Assembly: GCA_014208095.1 (NCBI GenBank)
Contig: JACHMT010000004.1
Span: 62,001-126,000 of the forward strand
Direction: 5' to 3'
Origin: Actinospineispora eucalypti
Lineage (GTDB): Bacteria > Actinomycetota > Actinomycetes > Mycobacteriales > Pseudonocardiaceae
Length of the DNA: 64,000 nucleotides
Part shown: positions 8,123-16,892 of the stretch, one piece after another
How the letters are laid out: each line of letters starts with the position of its first letter
How positions within the stretch are numbered: position 1 is the first letter of the stretch
The notes under the pieces: model-generated
Told to the model about the DNA's origin: nothing
Databases searched by the model: none
What the model saw: the letters and a program-made list of their open reading frames with translations, nothing else
Position numbers and translations under genes: made by a program

Positions 8123-9220
8123 TCACCCCGTGACGGCCAGTTCCTCCAGTGCATGGAACGCGGTGGACGGGCGCCACCGCGGTGCCTCGTCCACCGGGCG
8201 CAACCCGGGGTACCGGGAGAACAACCTCGGCAGCATCTCCGTCGCCTCCAGTCGCGCCAACGCCGCGCCGAGGCAGAAGTGGATGCCGCCGCCGAAGCCG
8301 AGGTGACCGGCCGGCACCCGGGTCAGGTCCAGCCGGTCCGGGTGGTCGAACCGGCGCGGGTCCCGGTTGGCCGCATGCAGATCCAGTACCACCGTCTGGC
8401 CGGCGCCGATCCGTGCGCCACCCACCCGCTGCTCCGCCACCGCCGTGCGAACCAGCGCCTTGACCGGCCCGGTGAACCGGATCAGCTCCTCCACCGCGCG
8501 CGCCGGGTCGGCCAGCAGGTGCGGCACCTGCTCGGGGTGGCGCAGCAGCTCGTGGGTGCCGGTGGTGATCAGGTTGGTAGTGGTCTCGTGGCCGGCGGCG
8601 AGCAGCAGGATGCAGGTGGCCAGCACCTCGTCCAGGGTCAGCCCCTCCAGCCCGAGCAGCTCGCTGATCAGGTCGTTTCCCGGCCGGTCGGACCGCTCCA
8701 CCAGCAGCGGGGTGAGGAACAGCATCACCTCGGTGGACGCGGTGGCCGAGCGCATCAGGTCGTCCCGGGTGGGGTTGAACTCGAGCAGCCGGACCAGGTT
8801 CGAGGTCTGCGCGGCGAACAGCTCGGCCCCCTCGGTGCCCACGTCGAACAGCTCGCAGATCACTGCCAGCGGCACCGGCGCGGCCACCTCGGTGAACACG
8901 TCCACCTCGGGGCCGTCGGCGAACAGGTCGTCCAGCACCGCGTCCACCACCGCCGCCACCCGGGGCCGCAGGGCCTCGATGGCCCTCGGGGTGAACGCCG
9001 GGGCGAGCAACCGGCGCAGCCGGGTGTGCTCGGGCGGGTCCATGAGCAGCAGCGAGCCCTGGGGCAGCTCGCGCAGCGCCTCGTTGGCCCACTCGCCGTT
9101 GCGCGGGTCGCTGCTCCAGCCGCTGCCCCGCAGCACCCCGGTGACCTCCTCGAACCCGGTCACCCGGTAGGCGTTGGTGGCGGCGTCCCAGTGCACCGGG
9201 GCGTCGGTCGCGCTGGTCAT
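8123..9220 (-). CDS. Cytochrome P450
   Basis: A 365-residue bacterial P450. Visible motifs are the I-helix AAGHETTTNL with the acid/threonine pair, the K-helix ExxR in EELIRFTG, and the heme loop FGGGIHFCLGAALA with the proximal cysteine. It is somewhat shorter than typical actinobacterial P450s (about 400) because the N-terminus begins right before the A-helix region. ATG 9220 overlaps the stop codon of the ABC1 kinase gene (ATGA), so the two proteins are made from one mRNA with coupled translation. Substrate unknown. The divergent TetR at 10651 probably controls the pair. Confidence 0.9.
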   Translation of the reverse strand: MTSATDAPVHWDAATNAYRVTGFEEVTGVLRGSGWSSDPRNGEWANEALRELPQGSLLLMDPPEHTRLRRLLAPAFTPRAIEALRPRVAAVVDAVLDDLFADGPEVDVFTEVAAPVPLAVICELFDVGTEGAELFAAQTSNLVRLLEFNPTRDDLMRSATASTEVMLFLTPLLVERSDRPGNDLISELLGLEGLTLDEVLATCILLLAAGHETTTNLITTGTHELLRHPEQVPHLLADPARAVEELIRFTGPVKALVRTAVAEQRVGGARIGAGQTVVLDLHAANRDPRRFDHPDRLDLTRVPAGHLGFGGGIHFCLGAALARLEATEMLPRLFSRYPGLRPVDEAPRWRPSTAFHALEELAVTG

Positions 9221-10599
9221 GTCCGGACCCCCCGGAACTCGAAGTCCAGCTCGCCGTACTTGGTGGCCGGCGGGCCGCCGTTGTCCCACTCGTCCTTGAT
9301 GGCGGCCCACGGGCCGGTGCCGCCCAGTGCGCCGAGCACGGCGGTCATGCCGGTGTCGATGCGGGAGATGAACAGGTAGTCCGAGCGGGTGGTGAGCTTG
9401 CGGACCACCCGCGCGTGCGGCCCGTTCGGGGAGAACTCGGCGTTCACCACGGTCCGGGCGAACTCCTCGGTGTAGGTGTAGGGCTGCGGTCCGACCAGCG
9501 GAGCCAGCGAGTCGACGAACCAGGCCAGCAGTTCCCCGGCGTCCGGCGGATCGGCCAGGTCCACGAACCCGCCCTCGGCGGCCTCCCGCAGGATGGCCTC
9601 GGGGTCCCGGGCGGCGGTGGCCCGGATGATCGCCTGCATGGTCCGCACCTGCTCCGGGCGGAACCGCTTCACGCAGCCGAAGTCCAGGAAGGTGACCGTG
9701 CCGTCCGGGTGGAACAGGTAGTTCCCGGGATGCGGGTCGGCGTTGAAGGCGCGCAGCAGCCGCAGGTTGCCGGCGGTGAACCGGAAGATCGCCTCGGACC
9801 ACCGGTCGCGCAGGTCCTGGCCGGCGCGCAGCGCCTCGGCGTAGCGCTGCCCCTCCACGAACTCCATGGTGAGCACCCGGCGGGTGGTCAGCTCGTCGAG
9901 CACCTCGGGCACCCGGATGAACGGGTGGCCCCGGTAGAAGTCGGCGAACTCGCGCTGGTTGGCCGCCTCGGTCAGGTAGTCGATCTCCTCGCCGATCCGC
10001 TCGCTGACCTCGGCGGCCATTGCCCGCAGGTCCATGTTGGTCAGCCCCGGGGCCATGCCGGCGAGCAGCCGGAAGAAGGTGGCCAGCAGCTCGGTGTTCT
10101 TCAGGTCGGCCCGGATCGCCCGGTCCACCCCCGGGTACTGGATCTTCACCGCCACCGCCCGGCCGTCCGGCAGCCGGGCTTTGTGCACCTGCCCGATGGA
10201 CGCGGCGGCCACCGGCTGCGGGTCGAACTCGGTGAACACCTCGCCCGGAGAGCGCCCCAGCTCCTCGGTCAGCGTCCGGACCGCCAGCTCTGCCGGCATC
10301 GGTGGAGCGGAGTCCTGCAGCCGGGCCAGCGCCTGCTGGTAGATGCCCCGGTACTCGTCCTCGACGGCGGTGGAGAAGGTGACGAAGGACAGGATCTGGC
10401 CGGCCTTCATCAGCACGCCCCGGGAGCGGCCCAGCTGTTCGGCGTACCGCTCGGCGTTGCGGGTGTGGCGGTCGGCCGCCTTGACGCCCCGCCGTTGGTT
10501 GCGCAGCGCGGCGACCACGGCCTCGCCGGCGGTCCGCCCGGCCAGCCCGACCAGCGGGGCCACCCGGGCCACCCGTCCGCCGGGGATCTCCTCCGTCAT
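9217..10599 (-). CDS. ABC1/UbiB-like atypical kinase
   Basis: A 460-residue member of the ABC1/AarF/UbiB atypical kinase family. The family's N-terminal KxGQ-type motif appears in LMKAGQILS. The alanine-rich nucleotide loop is AAASIGQVHKA, the beta-3 lysine lies in AVKIQYPG, and the catalytic and metal-binding region contains NADPHPGNY and FLDFG. In other organisms these proteins support isoprenoid-quinone metabolism or lipid handling through ATPase activity. Coupled translation with a P450 suggests that it assists a membrane or lipid-like P450 substrate here; that is inference. It starts at ATG 10599 and is divergent from a TetR gene over a 51-bp gap. Confidence 0.88.
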   Translation of the reverse strand: MTEEIPGGRVARVAPLVGLAGRTAGEAVVAALRNQRRGVKAADRHTRNAERYAEQLGRSRGVLMKAGQILSFVTFSTAVEDEYRGIYQQALARLQDSAPPMPAELAVRTLTEELGRSPGEVFTEFDPQPVAAASIGQVHKARLPDGRAVAVKIQYPGVDRAIRADLKNTELLATFFRLLAGMAPGLTNMDLRAMAAEVSERIGEEIDYLTEAANQREFADFYRGHPFIRVPEVLDELTTRRVLTMEFVEGQRYAEALRAGQDLRDRWSEAIFRFTAGNLRLLRAFNADPHPGNYLFHPDGTVTFLDFGCVKRFRPEQVRTMQAIIRATAARDPEAILREAAEGGFVDLADPPDAGELLAWFVDSLAPLVGPQPYTYTEEFARTVVNAEFSPNGPHARVVRKLTTRSDYLFISRIDTGMTAVLGALGGTGPWAAIKDEWDNGGPPATKYGELDFEFRGVRT

Positions 10600-10630
10600 T
10601 TTCCGTCCCCTCAGTTCCCTCTTGGATGAG

Positions 10631-10646
10631 CTAAGTGTTTACTTAG
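10631..10646. promoter_or_regulatory. TetR operator between ABC1 kinase and tetR
   Basis: CTAAGT-GTTT-ACTTAG is a perfect inverted repeat (6-bp arms). It ends 4 bp before the ATG of the tetR gene and 31 bp from the divergent kinase start. TAAGT-type arms are common in TetR operators. The site would block both promoters. Confidence 0.7.
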
Positions 10647-10650
10647 GAAC

Positions 10651-11232
<582 letters not shown>

Positions 11233-11257
11233 CGTCTTGTGGTGCTTTTGGGTGGGC

Positions 11258-11627
11258 GGGTGCGGCTTTAAAGATTGGCTCGGACGGCCGGGTGGGGTGG
11301 TCGGTTGGGGTGGGTGCCGGCCGTTGCGGTTCGGGCGGCTGTTGCCGCTCGGTTTCGGGGGTTGGTTACCGGGTGTAGTCGCCGGTCGTCATCGAGAGCA
11401 TGCTGAGTCCGGTCCCGCCCATGATCGAACCGGACTGAGCCAGCTCTCGGTGCATACGGCCCCGAGCTTCCGCCGCCTCGCCGTCGCATTTGTCCCAACC
11501 GTCACAGAACTGGTCACTCAGGGTGGCTGCAGGTTCAGGCTGGAGCGCACCGAAAGGCGACGGGCGGCACCTCAGCCCGGCAGGAAGCCGAGCCGCGCCG
11601 TCCAAGCCGATCTTTAAAACCCGCACC
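11258..11627. repeat. 370-bp region bounded by 31-bp imperfect inverted repeats
   Basis: The left arm (11258-11288) contains TTTAAAGATTGGCTCGGACG. The right arm (11597-11627) read in reverse contains TTTAAAGATCGGCTTGGACG, and the similarity continues outward through GGTGCGG on both sides. About 28 of 31 positions match, allowing one extra T. No confident gene lies between the arms; a minus-strand frame ending at 11366 looks protein-like over its last 45 codons but has no start. The layout is that of a MITE-like or decayed mobile element filling the 495-bp gap before the E1 alpha gene. Confidence 0.5.
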
Positions 11628-11727
11628 GCACCGAACGGACCCCAACTTGGGCGAGACATGTGGAGTGTGTACGTACTACGCTGTGTCGCGCGCCCCGGCT
11701 TGCTTCAACGGTGAAAGGAACGCGGTC

Positions 11728-12702
11728 GTGACCGATAAGGAGACGCGCCTCGGCATCTACGAGCGCATGTACCGGATCTTCCGGACGGACGAGTCGATGC
11801 GCCAGCAGATCATGAAGGGCGCGGTGTCGGTGATCTACTACTCGCCGCGTGGCCAGGAGGGCATACCGGCGGCCGTCTCGGCGGCGCTCACCGCCGATGA
11901 CTACATCACCACCACCTACCGGGGCCTGCACGACACGATCGCCAAGGGCGCCCCGCTCAAGGAGGTCATCGCCGAGATCATTGGCCGCTCCACCGGCACC
12001 AGCAAGGGCAAGGGCGGCATCATGCACCTGAACGACCCCCGGGTGGGCGTGATGGCCACCTCCGGGATCGTCGGCGGCGGGGTGCCGATCGCCAACGGGC
12101 TGGCGCTGCGCTCGCAGATGACCGGCTCGCCCAACGTGACGGTGACCTACTTCGGCGACGGCGCCTCCAACATCGGCGCCTTCCACGAGTCGCTGAACAT
12201 GGCGGCGGTGTGGAAGCTGCCGGTGGTCTTCGTCTGCCAGAACAACGAGTACGGCGAGTTCACTCCGCGCATGGAGTCGATGAACGTCAAGGAGGTCGCG
12301 ACGAGGGCGAGCTCCTACGGCATGCCGGGCGTGACGGTGAACGGCAACGACCCGGACGCCATGTACGACGCCGCGCGGACCGCCGTGGAACGCGCCCGCG
12401 CCGGCGAGGGCCCGACGCTGATCGAGGCCATGACCTACCGCTTCATGGGGCACGTGTTCGGCGTGGACACGATGGAGTACATGCCGAAGGAGGAGATGGC
12501 CGCCGCGATGGCGAACGACCCGGTGCCGGCCTACCGCCAGCGACTGATCGATCAGGGGGCCACCTCGGAGGACGAGATCGCCGCCCTGGAGGCCCGCGTG
12601 GACGCCGAGGTCGCGGAGGCCGTCGAGTTCGCGCTCAACTCGCCGCCACCGGACCCGGCGGATACCTACACCGACGTCTACGCGGAAGTGGTGCCGGCAT
12701 GA
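11728..12702 (+). CDS. Thiamine diphosphate-dependent 2-oxoacid/acetoin dehydrogenase E1 alpha subunit
   Basis: A 324-residue E1 alpha subunit. The ThDP-binding motif starts at GDGASNIGAFHESLN and ends in CQNNEYG, the GDG-N26-NN pattern of the family. GGIMHL and GGGVPIANG match the acetoin dehydrogenase/pyruvate dehydrogenase alpha subgroup. The start is GTG 11728, chosen for the upstream AAAGGA (11714-11719) and because homology begins at ETRLGIYERMYRIF. The partner beta subunit follows 58 bp downstream. No lipoyl E2 or E3 gene is in the window, so the acceptor complex must be encoded elsewhere or the pair acts without it. Confidence 0.88.
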   Translation: MTDKETRLGIYERMYRIFRTDESMRQQIMKGAVSVIYYSPRGQEGIPAAVSAALTADDYITTTYRGLHDTIAKGAPLKEVIAEIIGRSTGTSKGKGGIMHLNDPRVGVMATSGIVGGGVPIANGLALRSQMTGSPNVTVTYFGDGASNIGAFHESLNMAAVWKLPVVFVCQNNEYGEFTPRMESMNVKEVATRASSYGMPGVTVNGNDPDAMYDAARTAVERARAGEGPTLIEAMTYRFMGHVFGVDTMEYMPKEEMAAAMANDPVPAYRQRLIDQGATSEDEIAALEARVDAEVAEAVEFALNSPPPDPADTYTDVYAEVVPA

Positions 12703-12760
12703 GGCCGGCGACTCCGGCAGGAGCTTCCCGCGCCCGACGGAACCACAACGAGGTGGAGAA

Positions 12761-13747
12761 ATGAGCGAGTCCAAGCAGTCGATGGTCGCCGCCCTCAACT
12801 CAACCCTGCACGCGGCGCTGGAGAACGACCCGGACGTGTTCCTGCTGGGCGAGGACATCATCGACCCGGTGGGTGGCGCGTTCGGCATCACCAAGGGGCT
12901 GTCCACCAAGTTCGGCCGCGACCGGGTGCGCGAGACGCCGATCTCCGAGCAGGCGATCATCGGCGCGGCGATCGGCTCGGCGATGCTCGGCGGCAAGCCG
13001 ATCGCGGAGATCATGATCGCCGACTTCTACGCGGTCTGCTTCGACCAGGTGGCCAACCACGCGGCCAAGCTGCGCTACATGTCCGGCGGGCGGACCACGG
13101 TGCCCATGGTGGTGCGCGGGATGCTCTCCGGCGGGCTCAACTTCGCCGCCCAGCACTCCCAGTCGGTGGAGGCCTGGATGATCCACTCGCCGGGCCTGAA
13201 GGTGGCGATCCCGTCCACCCCGGCGGACGCGAAGGGCATCCTGAGCACCGCGATCGACGACCCCGACCCCGTGATCATCTTCGAGCCGGTGATGCTCTAC
13301 GGGTCCACCGGCATGGTCCCGGACGGCGCGCACAAGGTGCCGTTGGGCAGCGCGAACGTCGCCCGCGAGGGTTCGGACGTCACCGTGGTCACCTACGGCT
13401 CGCAGGTTCCGCTGGCGCTCGGCGTGGCCGAGCAGCTGGCCGGCGACGGCATCGACGTCGAGGTGGTGGACCTGCGCTGGCTGCAGCCGTGGGACGAGGC
13501 CACGGTGCTGGAGTCGGTGCGCAAGACCACCCGCGCGGTGGTGCTGCACCAGGCGGTCAGGCGGGCCGGGTTCGGCGCCGAGCTGGCCGCCGTGCTGCAG
13601 GAGAAGCTGTGGGGCACGCTGCGCGCGCCGGTGCTGCGGGTGGCCGCCGCGAACACCCCGGTGCCGTTCGCCACCGAGCTGGAGCAGACCCACTTCCCGA
13701 CACCGAACGACCTGGTCACGGCCGTCCGCCAGGTGACATCCGGCTGA
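12761..13747 (+). CDS. 2-oxoacid/acetoin dehydrogenase E1 beta subunit
   Basis: A 328-residue E1 beta subunit. It begins with the ThDP-pyrimidine-binding domain (LLGEDIIDPVGGAFGITKGL), has RETPISEQAIIGAAIG and ends in a transketolase C-terminal domain with VEVVDLRWLQPWD, all typical of E1 beta. It heterotetramerises with the alpha subunit upstream. GGTGGAG (12752-12758 region) precedes ATG 12761. The gene ends just before an AT-rich 30-bp stretch (13748-13777) that separates it from the convergent toxin gene and may act in termination. Confidence 0.88.
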   Translation: MSESKQSMVAALNSTLHAALENDPDVFLLGEDIIDPVGGAFGITKGLSTKFGRDRVRETPISEQAIIGAAIGSAMLGGKPIAEIMIADFYAVCFDQVANHAAKLRYMSGGRTTVPMVVRGMLSGGLNFAAQHSQSVEAWMIHSPGLKVAIPSTPADAKGILSTAIDDPDPVIIFEPVMLYGSTGMVPDGAHKVPLGSANVAREGSDVTVVTYGSQVPLALGVAEQLAGDGIDVEVVDLRWLQPWDEATVLESVRKTTRAVVLHQAVRRAGFGAELAAVLQEKLWGTLRAPVLRVAAANTPVPFATELEQTHFPTPNDLVTAVRQVTSG

Positions 13748-13777
13748 ATTCCACCGATTATTATATGTCTATATAGG

Positions 13778-14203
13778 CTACTGATTCCGTTTCGGCCGGT
13801 ACGCGTCCGCCCGGTGGCTGACCCGGACGGCCAACACGGTCCGTGCCCGTTCGTCCAGCCGAACTAGCACTCGGTAGTCGCCCCGGCGCGCGGACCGGTA
13901 CGCGGTGAGCTCGTTGCGCAGCGGCACGCTGACTGCCGCCGGGTCGGCCGCCAGTGGTCCGGTGAGGAACGCGTCGATGGCCGCCGCCACCCGGCCGGGC
14001 AGCCGGTGCAGCCCGCGCCGGGCCTCGGCGGTGAGCGCGATCCGCCAGCGGGTCGCCCCCGGGGCGGCCGGGCCGGCGGACCGCGAGCCGGGCGCCCCGG
14101 CGGCCACCCCCGGGGCCTCGACCGGTGGGTCCGGCCACGGGCGGGGAAACCGGCTGGGTGGGCTCGGCCTGGCCCGATTCCGCGAGTACGGGGGATGGCT
14201 CAC
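13778..14203 (-). CDS. RelE/ParE-family toxin with an N-terminal extension
   Basis: A 141-residue protein. Residues from about 52 on form a RelE-type fold: WRIALTAEARRGLHRLP, then YRSARRGDYRVLVRLDE and a C-terminal VRVSHRADAYR. RelE toxins cleave mRNA on the ribosome, and the basic and aromatic residues needed are present in the C-terminal half. The usual length is 85-95 residues. Here about 50 proline- and alanine-rich residues precede the domain. The ATG at 14203 overlaps the antitoxin stop codon (ATGA), the normal arrangement for antitoxin-first operons, which favours the long form; there is no good internal ATG/GTG near the domain start. Confidence 0.78.
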   Translation of the reverse strand: MSHPPYSRNRARPSPPSRFPRPWPDPPVEAPGVAAGAPGSRSAGPAAPGATRWRIALTAEARRGLHRLPGRVAAAIDAFLTGPLAADPAAVSVPLRNELTAYRSARRGDYRVLVRLDERARTVLAVRVSHRADAYRPKRNQ

Positions 14204-14448
14204 CGCTGGGCCGGGGTGGTCTCGCCGGACGCGTACTGCGCCTCGGCGGACGCCACCGCGTCCGCGATGGCCGGCTGGGAGAGCCAGTACAGCGTCTCGT
14301 GCAGCGAGTCCAGGTCGTCCGCCGCCATCAGCACGGCGGCCAACCGGCCGTGCCTGGTGATCTCCACGATCTCGTGCGTGGTCTGCACCTCTTCGACCAA
14401 CGCGGAAAGCTTGTCCTTGGCCTCGCTGAGCGGCAGGTTGCGGGGCAT
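14200..14448 (-). CDS. Phd/YefM-family antitoxin
   Basis: An 82-residue antitoxin. The N-terminal DNA-binding part LPLSEAKDKLSALVEEVQ and the following EIVEITRHGRLAAVLMAADDLDSL segment are diagnostic of Phd/YefM. The C-terminal tail (from about residue 55) would wrap the toxin. It precedes and overlaps the RelE-like toxin gene by 4 bp. Repeated palindromes just upstream of the start are the likely autoregulatory operators. Confidence 0.85.
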   Translation of the reverse strand: MPRNLPLSEAKDKLSALVEEVQTTHEIVEITRHGRLAAVLMAADDLDSLHETLYWLSQPAIADAVASAEAQYASGETTPAQR

Positions 14449-14468
14449 GGCGGAAATGATAACAGTTC

Positions 14469-14542
14469 TAGCCAGAATTCAGGCTAATCGCTGGCCAGAA
14501 TCCCGGCCGATTGCGAGCTACTTCTGGTCTATATTCGTGCCA
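14469..14542. promoter_or_regulatory. Palindromic operator sites of the toxin-antitoxin operon
   Basis: Three inverted repeats lie upstream of the antitoxin start. One is TAGCC-AGAATTCA-GGCTA (14469-14486, near-perfect 18 bp). The second is GGCC-AGAATCCC-GGCC (14493-14508). The third is CTGG-12-CCAG (14524 to about 14543). The first two share GCCAGAAT as a direct repeat 23 bp apart. This fits cooperative binding of a Phd-type antitoxin. The same region may also carry the promoter of the divergent GntR gene. Confidence 0.55.
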
Positions 14543-14652
14543 GATAGAGCGAATACTGTAGCCTAGACGGTGCATTGCGATGTTATAAGGCCTACTGTTC
14601 TCCGTTGCCTGTGCAAGGATATAGCCGCAAGTCCGATACCCTCGGAGAGATG

Positions 14653-15324
14653 ATGACAAGCGCAGCGGCGTTCGTTCGCCCGGTTGAGGCAGCCTCGGTT
14701 GTCGAGCGGGTCACTTCGGAGATTCGTAGTTCGATCCTGTCCGGCCGCTTAGCGCCGGGGCAGGAGTTTTCGCTGCGCCAGATCGCCGGACAGCTCGGGG
14801 TCAGCTTCATTCCGGTGCGCGAGGCGTTGCGCAGCCTGGAGGCGGAGGGCCTGCTGGTCACCCGGCGCGGCCGCAGCGCCGTGGTGGCACCGCTGGACGC
14901 GGACGAACTGCACTCGCTGACCCGGTTGCGCGGGTTGATCGAGCCGGACCTGCACGTCAAGTCGTGTCAGGTCATCGCGGCCGAGGAGCTGGACCGGCTG
15001 GAGCAGTTGCTGCAGGTCAGCAACACCGGTGGGCACGACACGGACGAGGCCTTCGAGCTGTACCACGCATTCCGGGTGGGGCTGGTCGCGCCGGTGGCCA
15101 CCGCCTGGGACCTGCGGATCATGGAACGCGTGTGGCGGGCGATGGACCGCTACTACCGGATCGCGATGAGCCGGGCGAGTGAGGCCGACGTTGCCGAGGC
15201 CGACTCGCTGCGCCGGGCACTGCTCGCCGCGTTCCGGGAGCGGGACACCGAGGCGGTGTGGTCGGCGACCATGCGCCGGGTGGAGTTCGCCGCGTCCATG
15301 GCCGAGCGTTCCCTCACCCCCTGA
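14653..15324 (+). CDS. GntR family transcriptional regulator (FCD domain)
   Basis: A 223-residue FadR-subfamily GntR protein. The winged helix-turn-helix at residues 12-75 contains GQEFSLRQIAGQLGVSFIPVREALRSLEAEGLL, and a helical FCD-type ligand domain follows. Two ATGs lie in tandem (14650, 14653); I chose the second because GGAG (14644-14647) is then five bases away. FCD regulators usually bind metal and small organic acids, and the ligand here is unknown. It faces the toxin-antitoxin operon and precedes a methyltransferase gene by 38 bp, probably co-transcribed. Confidence 0.85.
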   Translation: MTSAAAFVRPVEAASVVERVTSEIRSSILSGRLAPGQEFSLRQIAGQLGVSFIPVREALRSLEAEGLLVTRRGRSAVVAPLDADELHSLTRLRGLIEPDLHVKSCQVIAAEELDRLEQLLQVSNTGGHDTDEAFELYHAFRVGLVAPVATAWDLRIMERVWRAMDRYYRIAMSRASEADVAEADSLRRALLAAFRERDTEAVWSATMRRVEFAASMAERSLTP

Positions 15325-15362
15325 GAGCCCCGGGTTCGTTCGACCCGGCGGCCCGGTCGTCG

Positions 15363-16076
15363 GTGTCGTCCGCCCTGCCGCCCGACTACGACCGCGACCC
15401 CGGTCGTTTTCTCGCGAACCAGCGCGCCACCGCACGGTTCTCGCAGGTCGGTGACCTGCACCCGCTGGTGGCCGACCAGTTGGCCAGCCTCGGCGCGCAC
15501 TCCGTGCTGGACCTCGGCGGCGGCTCCGGCCCGCTGGCCAGGCTGCTGGGGGACCGCCGGGTGTGGACCGTCGTGGCGGACCGGGCCCGGCATGTGCGCA
15601 TGGCTCCCGCGCCCCGGGTGCGCGCGGATGCGCTGGCCCTGCCGTTCGCCGACGGTTCGTTCGACGCGGTCGCCGCGCTGTGGATGCTCTACCACCTGGA
15701 CGAGCCCGCGCGGGCTCTGCGCGAGGCGCACCGGGTGCTCCGCCCGGCCGGCACCTTCGTGGCGTGCACGTCCAGCCGGACGAACGACCCCGAGCTGGCC
15801 GAGGTGCTGCCCGACTGGGGCCGGCGGACCACGTTCGACGCGGAGGACGCGGTGCGCATCGTCGGCCGGTCGTTCCACGTCATCCGGGTAATCACCTGGG
15901 ACCAGGCCTTCGTCACCCTGCCCGACCGGTCGGCCGGCGCGCTGTTCCTGCGCGGCCGGGGCCTGTCCGAGCGGCGGGCCACCCGTGCGGCCGCTGAGCT
16001 GCGTTACCCGATGAGCGTCACCAAGCGCGGCACGTTGATCTGGGCCCGGCGGCGGTCCCACCCCGCGCACGCCTGA
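15363..16076 (+). CDS. Class I SAM-dependent methyltransferase
   Basis: A 237-residue methyltransferase of the UbiE/Methyltransf_11 type. The SAM loop VLDLGGGSGPLARLL is motif I. A conserved ALPFADGSFDAVAALWMLYHL stretch covers motifs post-II to III. I chose GTG 15363 because it follows the GntR gene (stop at 15324) and begins the recognisable domain at LPPDYDRDPGRFLANQ; an earlier in-frame start would overlap the GntR gene. The substrate is not predictable. The C-terminal half has the lid seen in small-molecule methyltransferases. Confidence 0.82.
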   Translation: MSSALPPDYDRDPGRFLANQRATARFSQVGDLHPLVADQLASLGAHSVLDLGGGSGPLARLLGDRRVWTVVADRARHVRMAPAPRVRADALALPFADGSFDAVAALWMLYHLDEPARALREAHRVLRPAGTFVACTSSRTNDPELAEVLPDWGRRTTFDAEDAVRIVGRSFHVIRVITWDQAFVTLPDRSAGALFLRGRGLSERRATRAAAELRYPMSVTKRGTLIWARRRSHPAHA

Positions 16077-16168
16077 CTCGGGACACGCGCCAACCGGTTT
16101 GGTCGCGGCGAAATCACGGTTGGGTGTTGATGCGCATCTTGATCGCACATGTGGGGTATGTGTAGGCG

Positions 16169-16882
16169 GTGGGGGTACGCACGGTAGTCACTTTCGGGCT
16201 GGGGGCGCTGCTGACAGCCGGCTTCGTCCTCGGATGGGTGCAAGCCGGAAACGAGCCCGAGCTGACCAACCTGCCGGTGCCCCGGTTCGGCTCGGCCAAC
16301 GGCGGTGACCCCAACGCCGCGCGCGCCGCCCGCCGGGAGACCCTGCTGCCGGTCGACTGCGGCGAGGTGCTGCCCGGCCCGGTGGACGCCGCCGCGCTGC
16401 TCGCCATGCCCACCGGCAGCGTGACCGCGCGCGGGATCATCGGCGTGGGCTCCCCGTCCGTGGGCCTGCTGGAGCGCCTGACCTGCAACTTCTTCCCGGC
16501 GCACAAGGCCAGCGGCCCGCCGCTCATGGTGATCGGGCTGGCCGCGTTCACCGACCAGGCCGGCGCCCGGGCGCAGCGGGACCGCAACATCGCCGCCGAG
16601 CGCGCGGACACCTTGGCCAGCCGGCCGGTTCCGTTCGGGGACGCGGTGGCCACCCTGCTCAGCCAGCGGGACAACTACCTGCTGATGGTCACCTACGACC
16701 GGTACACGGTGACCGCCAGCGTGGCCCGGCGGCTGGTGCCGGAGGCGAACGCCGAGGCGGTGCTGGTGGATCTGGTCCGCCGGGTGTGGCCCGGGGTGCT
16801 GCCGCCCGGTTCCATCCCCGCGTCGACCGGGCCGCCGACCACCGGGGTGGCCGATGCGCGGCCCCTGCGTGCGCCTGGGTGA
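16169..16882 (+). CDS. Membrane-anchored protein of unknown function
   Basis: A 237-residue protein beginning with GTG 16169. An N-terminal hydrophobic helix (residues 5-25, VVTFGLGALLTAGFVLGWV) serves as an uncleaved anchor or signal. The extracytoplasmic domain has two cysteines (LPVDCGEVLPG and RLTCNFF) that could form a disulfide, as in several actinobacterial secreted domains of the DUF3558 type. I see the similarity of layout only, not a firm family match. A proline- and threonine-rich tail ends the protein. The next gene starts 10 bp downstream. Confidence 0.65.
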   Translation: MGVRTVVTFGLGALLTAGFVLGWVQAGNEPELTNLPVPRFGSANGGDPNAARAARRETLLPVDCGEVLPGPVDAAALLAMPTGSVTARGIIGVGSPSVGLLERLTCNFFPAHKASGPPLMVIGLAAFTDQAGARAQRDRNIAAERADTLASRPVPFGDAVATLLSQRDNYLLMVTYDRYTVTASVARRLVPEANAEAVLVDLVRRVWPGVLPPGSIPASTGPPTTGVADARPLRAPG

Positions 16883-16892
16883 GACTGACCGG

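Noticed and set aside
11366..11659. A 97-codon minus-strand frame
   Set aside because: The C-terminal half looks protein-like, but there is no plausible start or family; it is described within the inverted-repeat region.
14469..14542. A tRNA or riboswitch upstream of the antitoxin gene
   Set aside because: The inverted repeats are DNA palindromes with tiny loops and no T-loop consensus; operator sites explain them.
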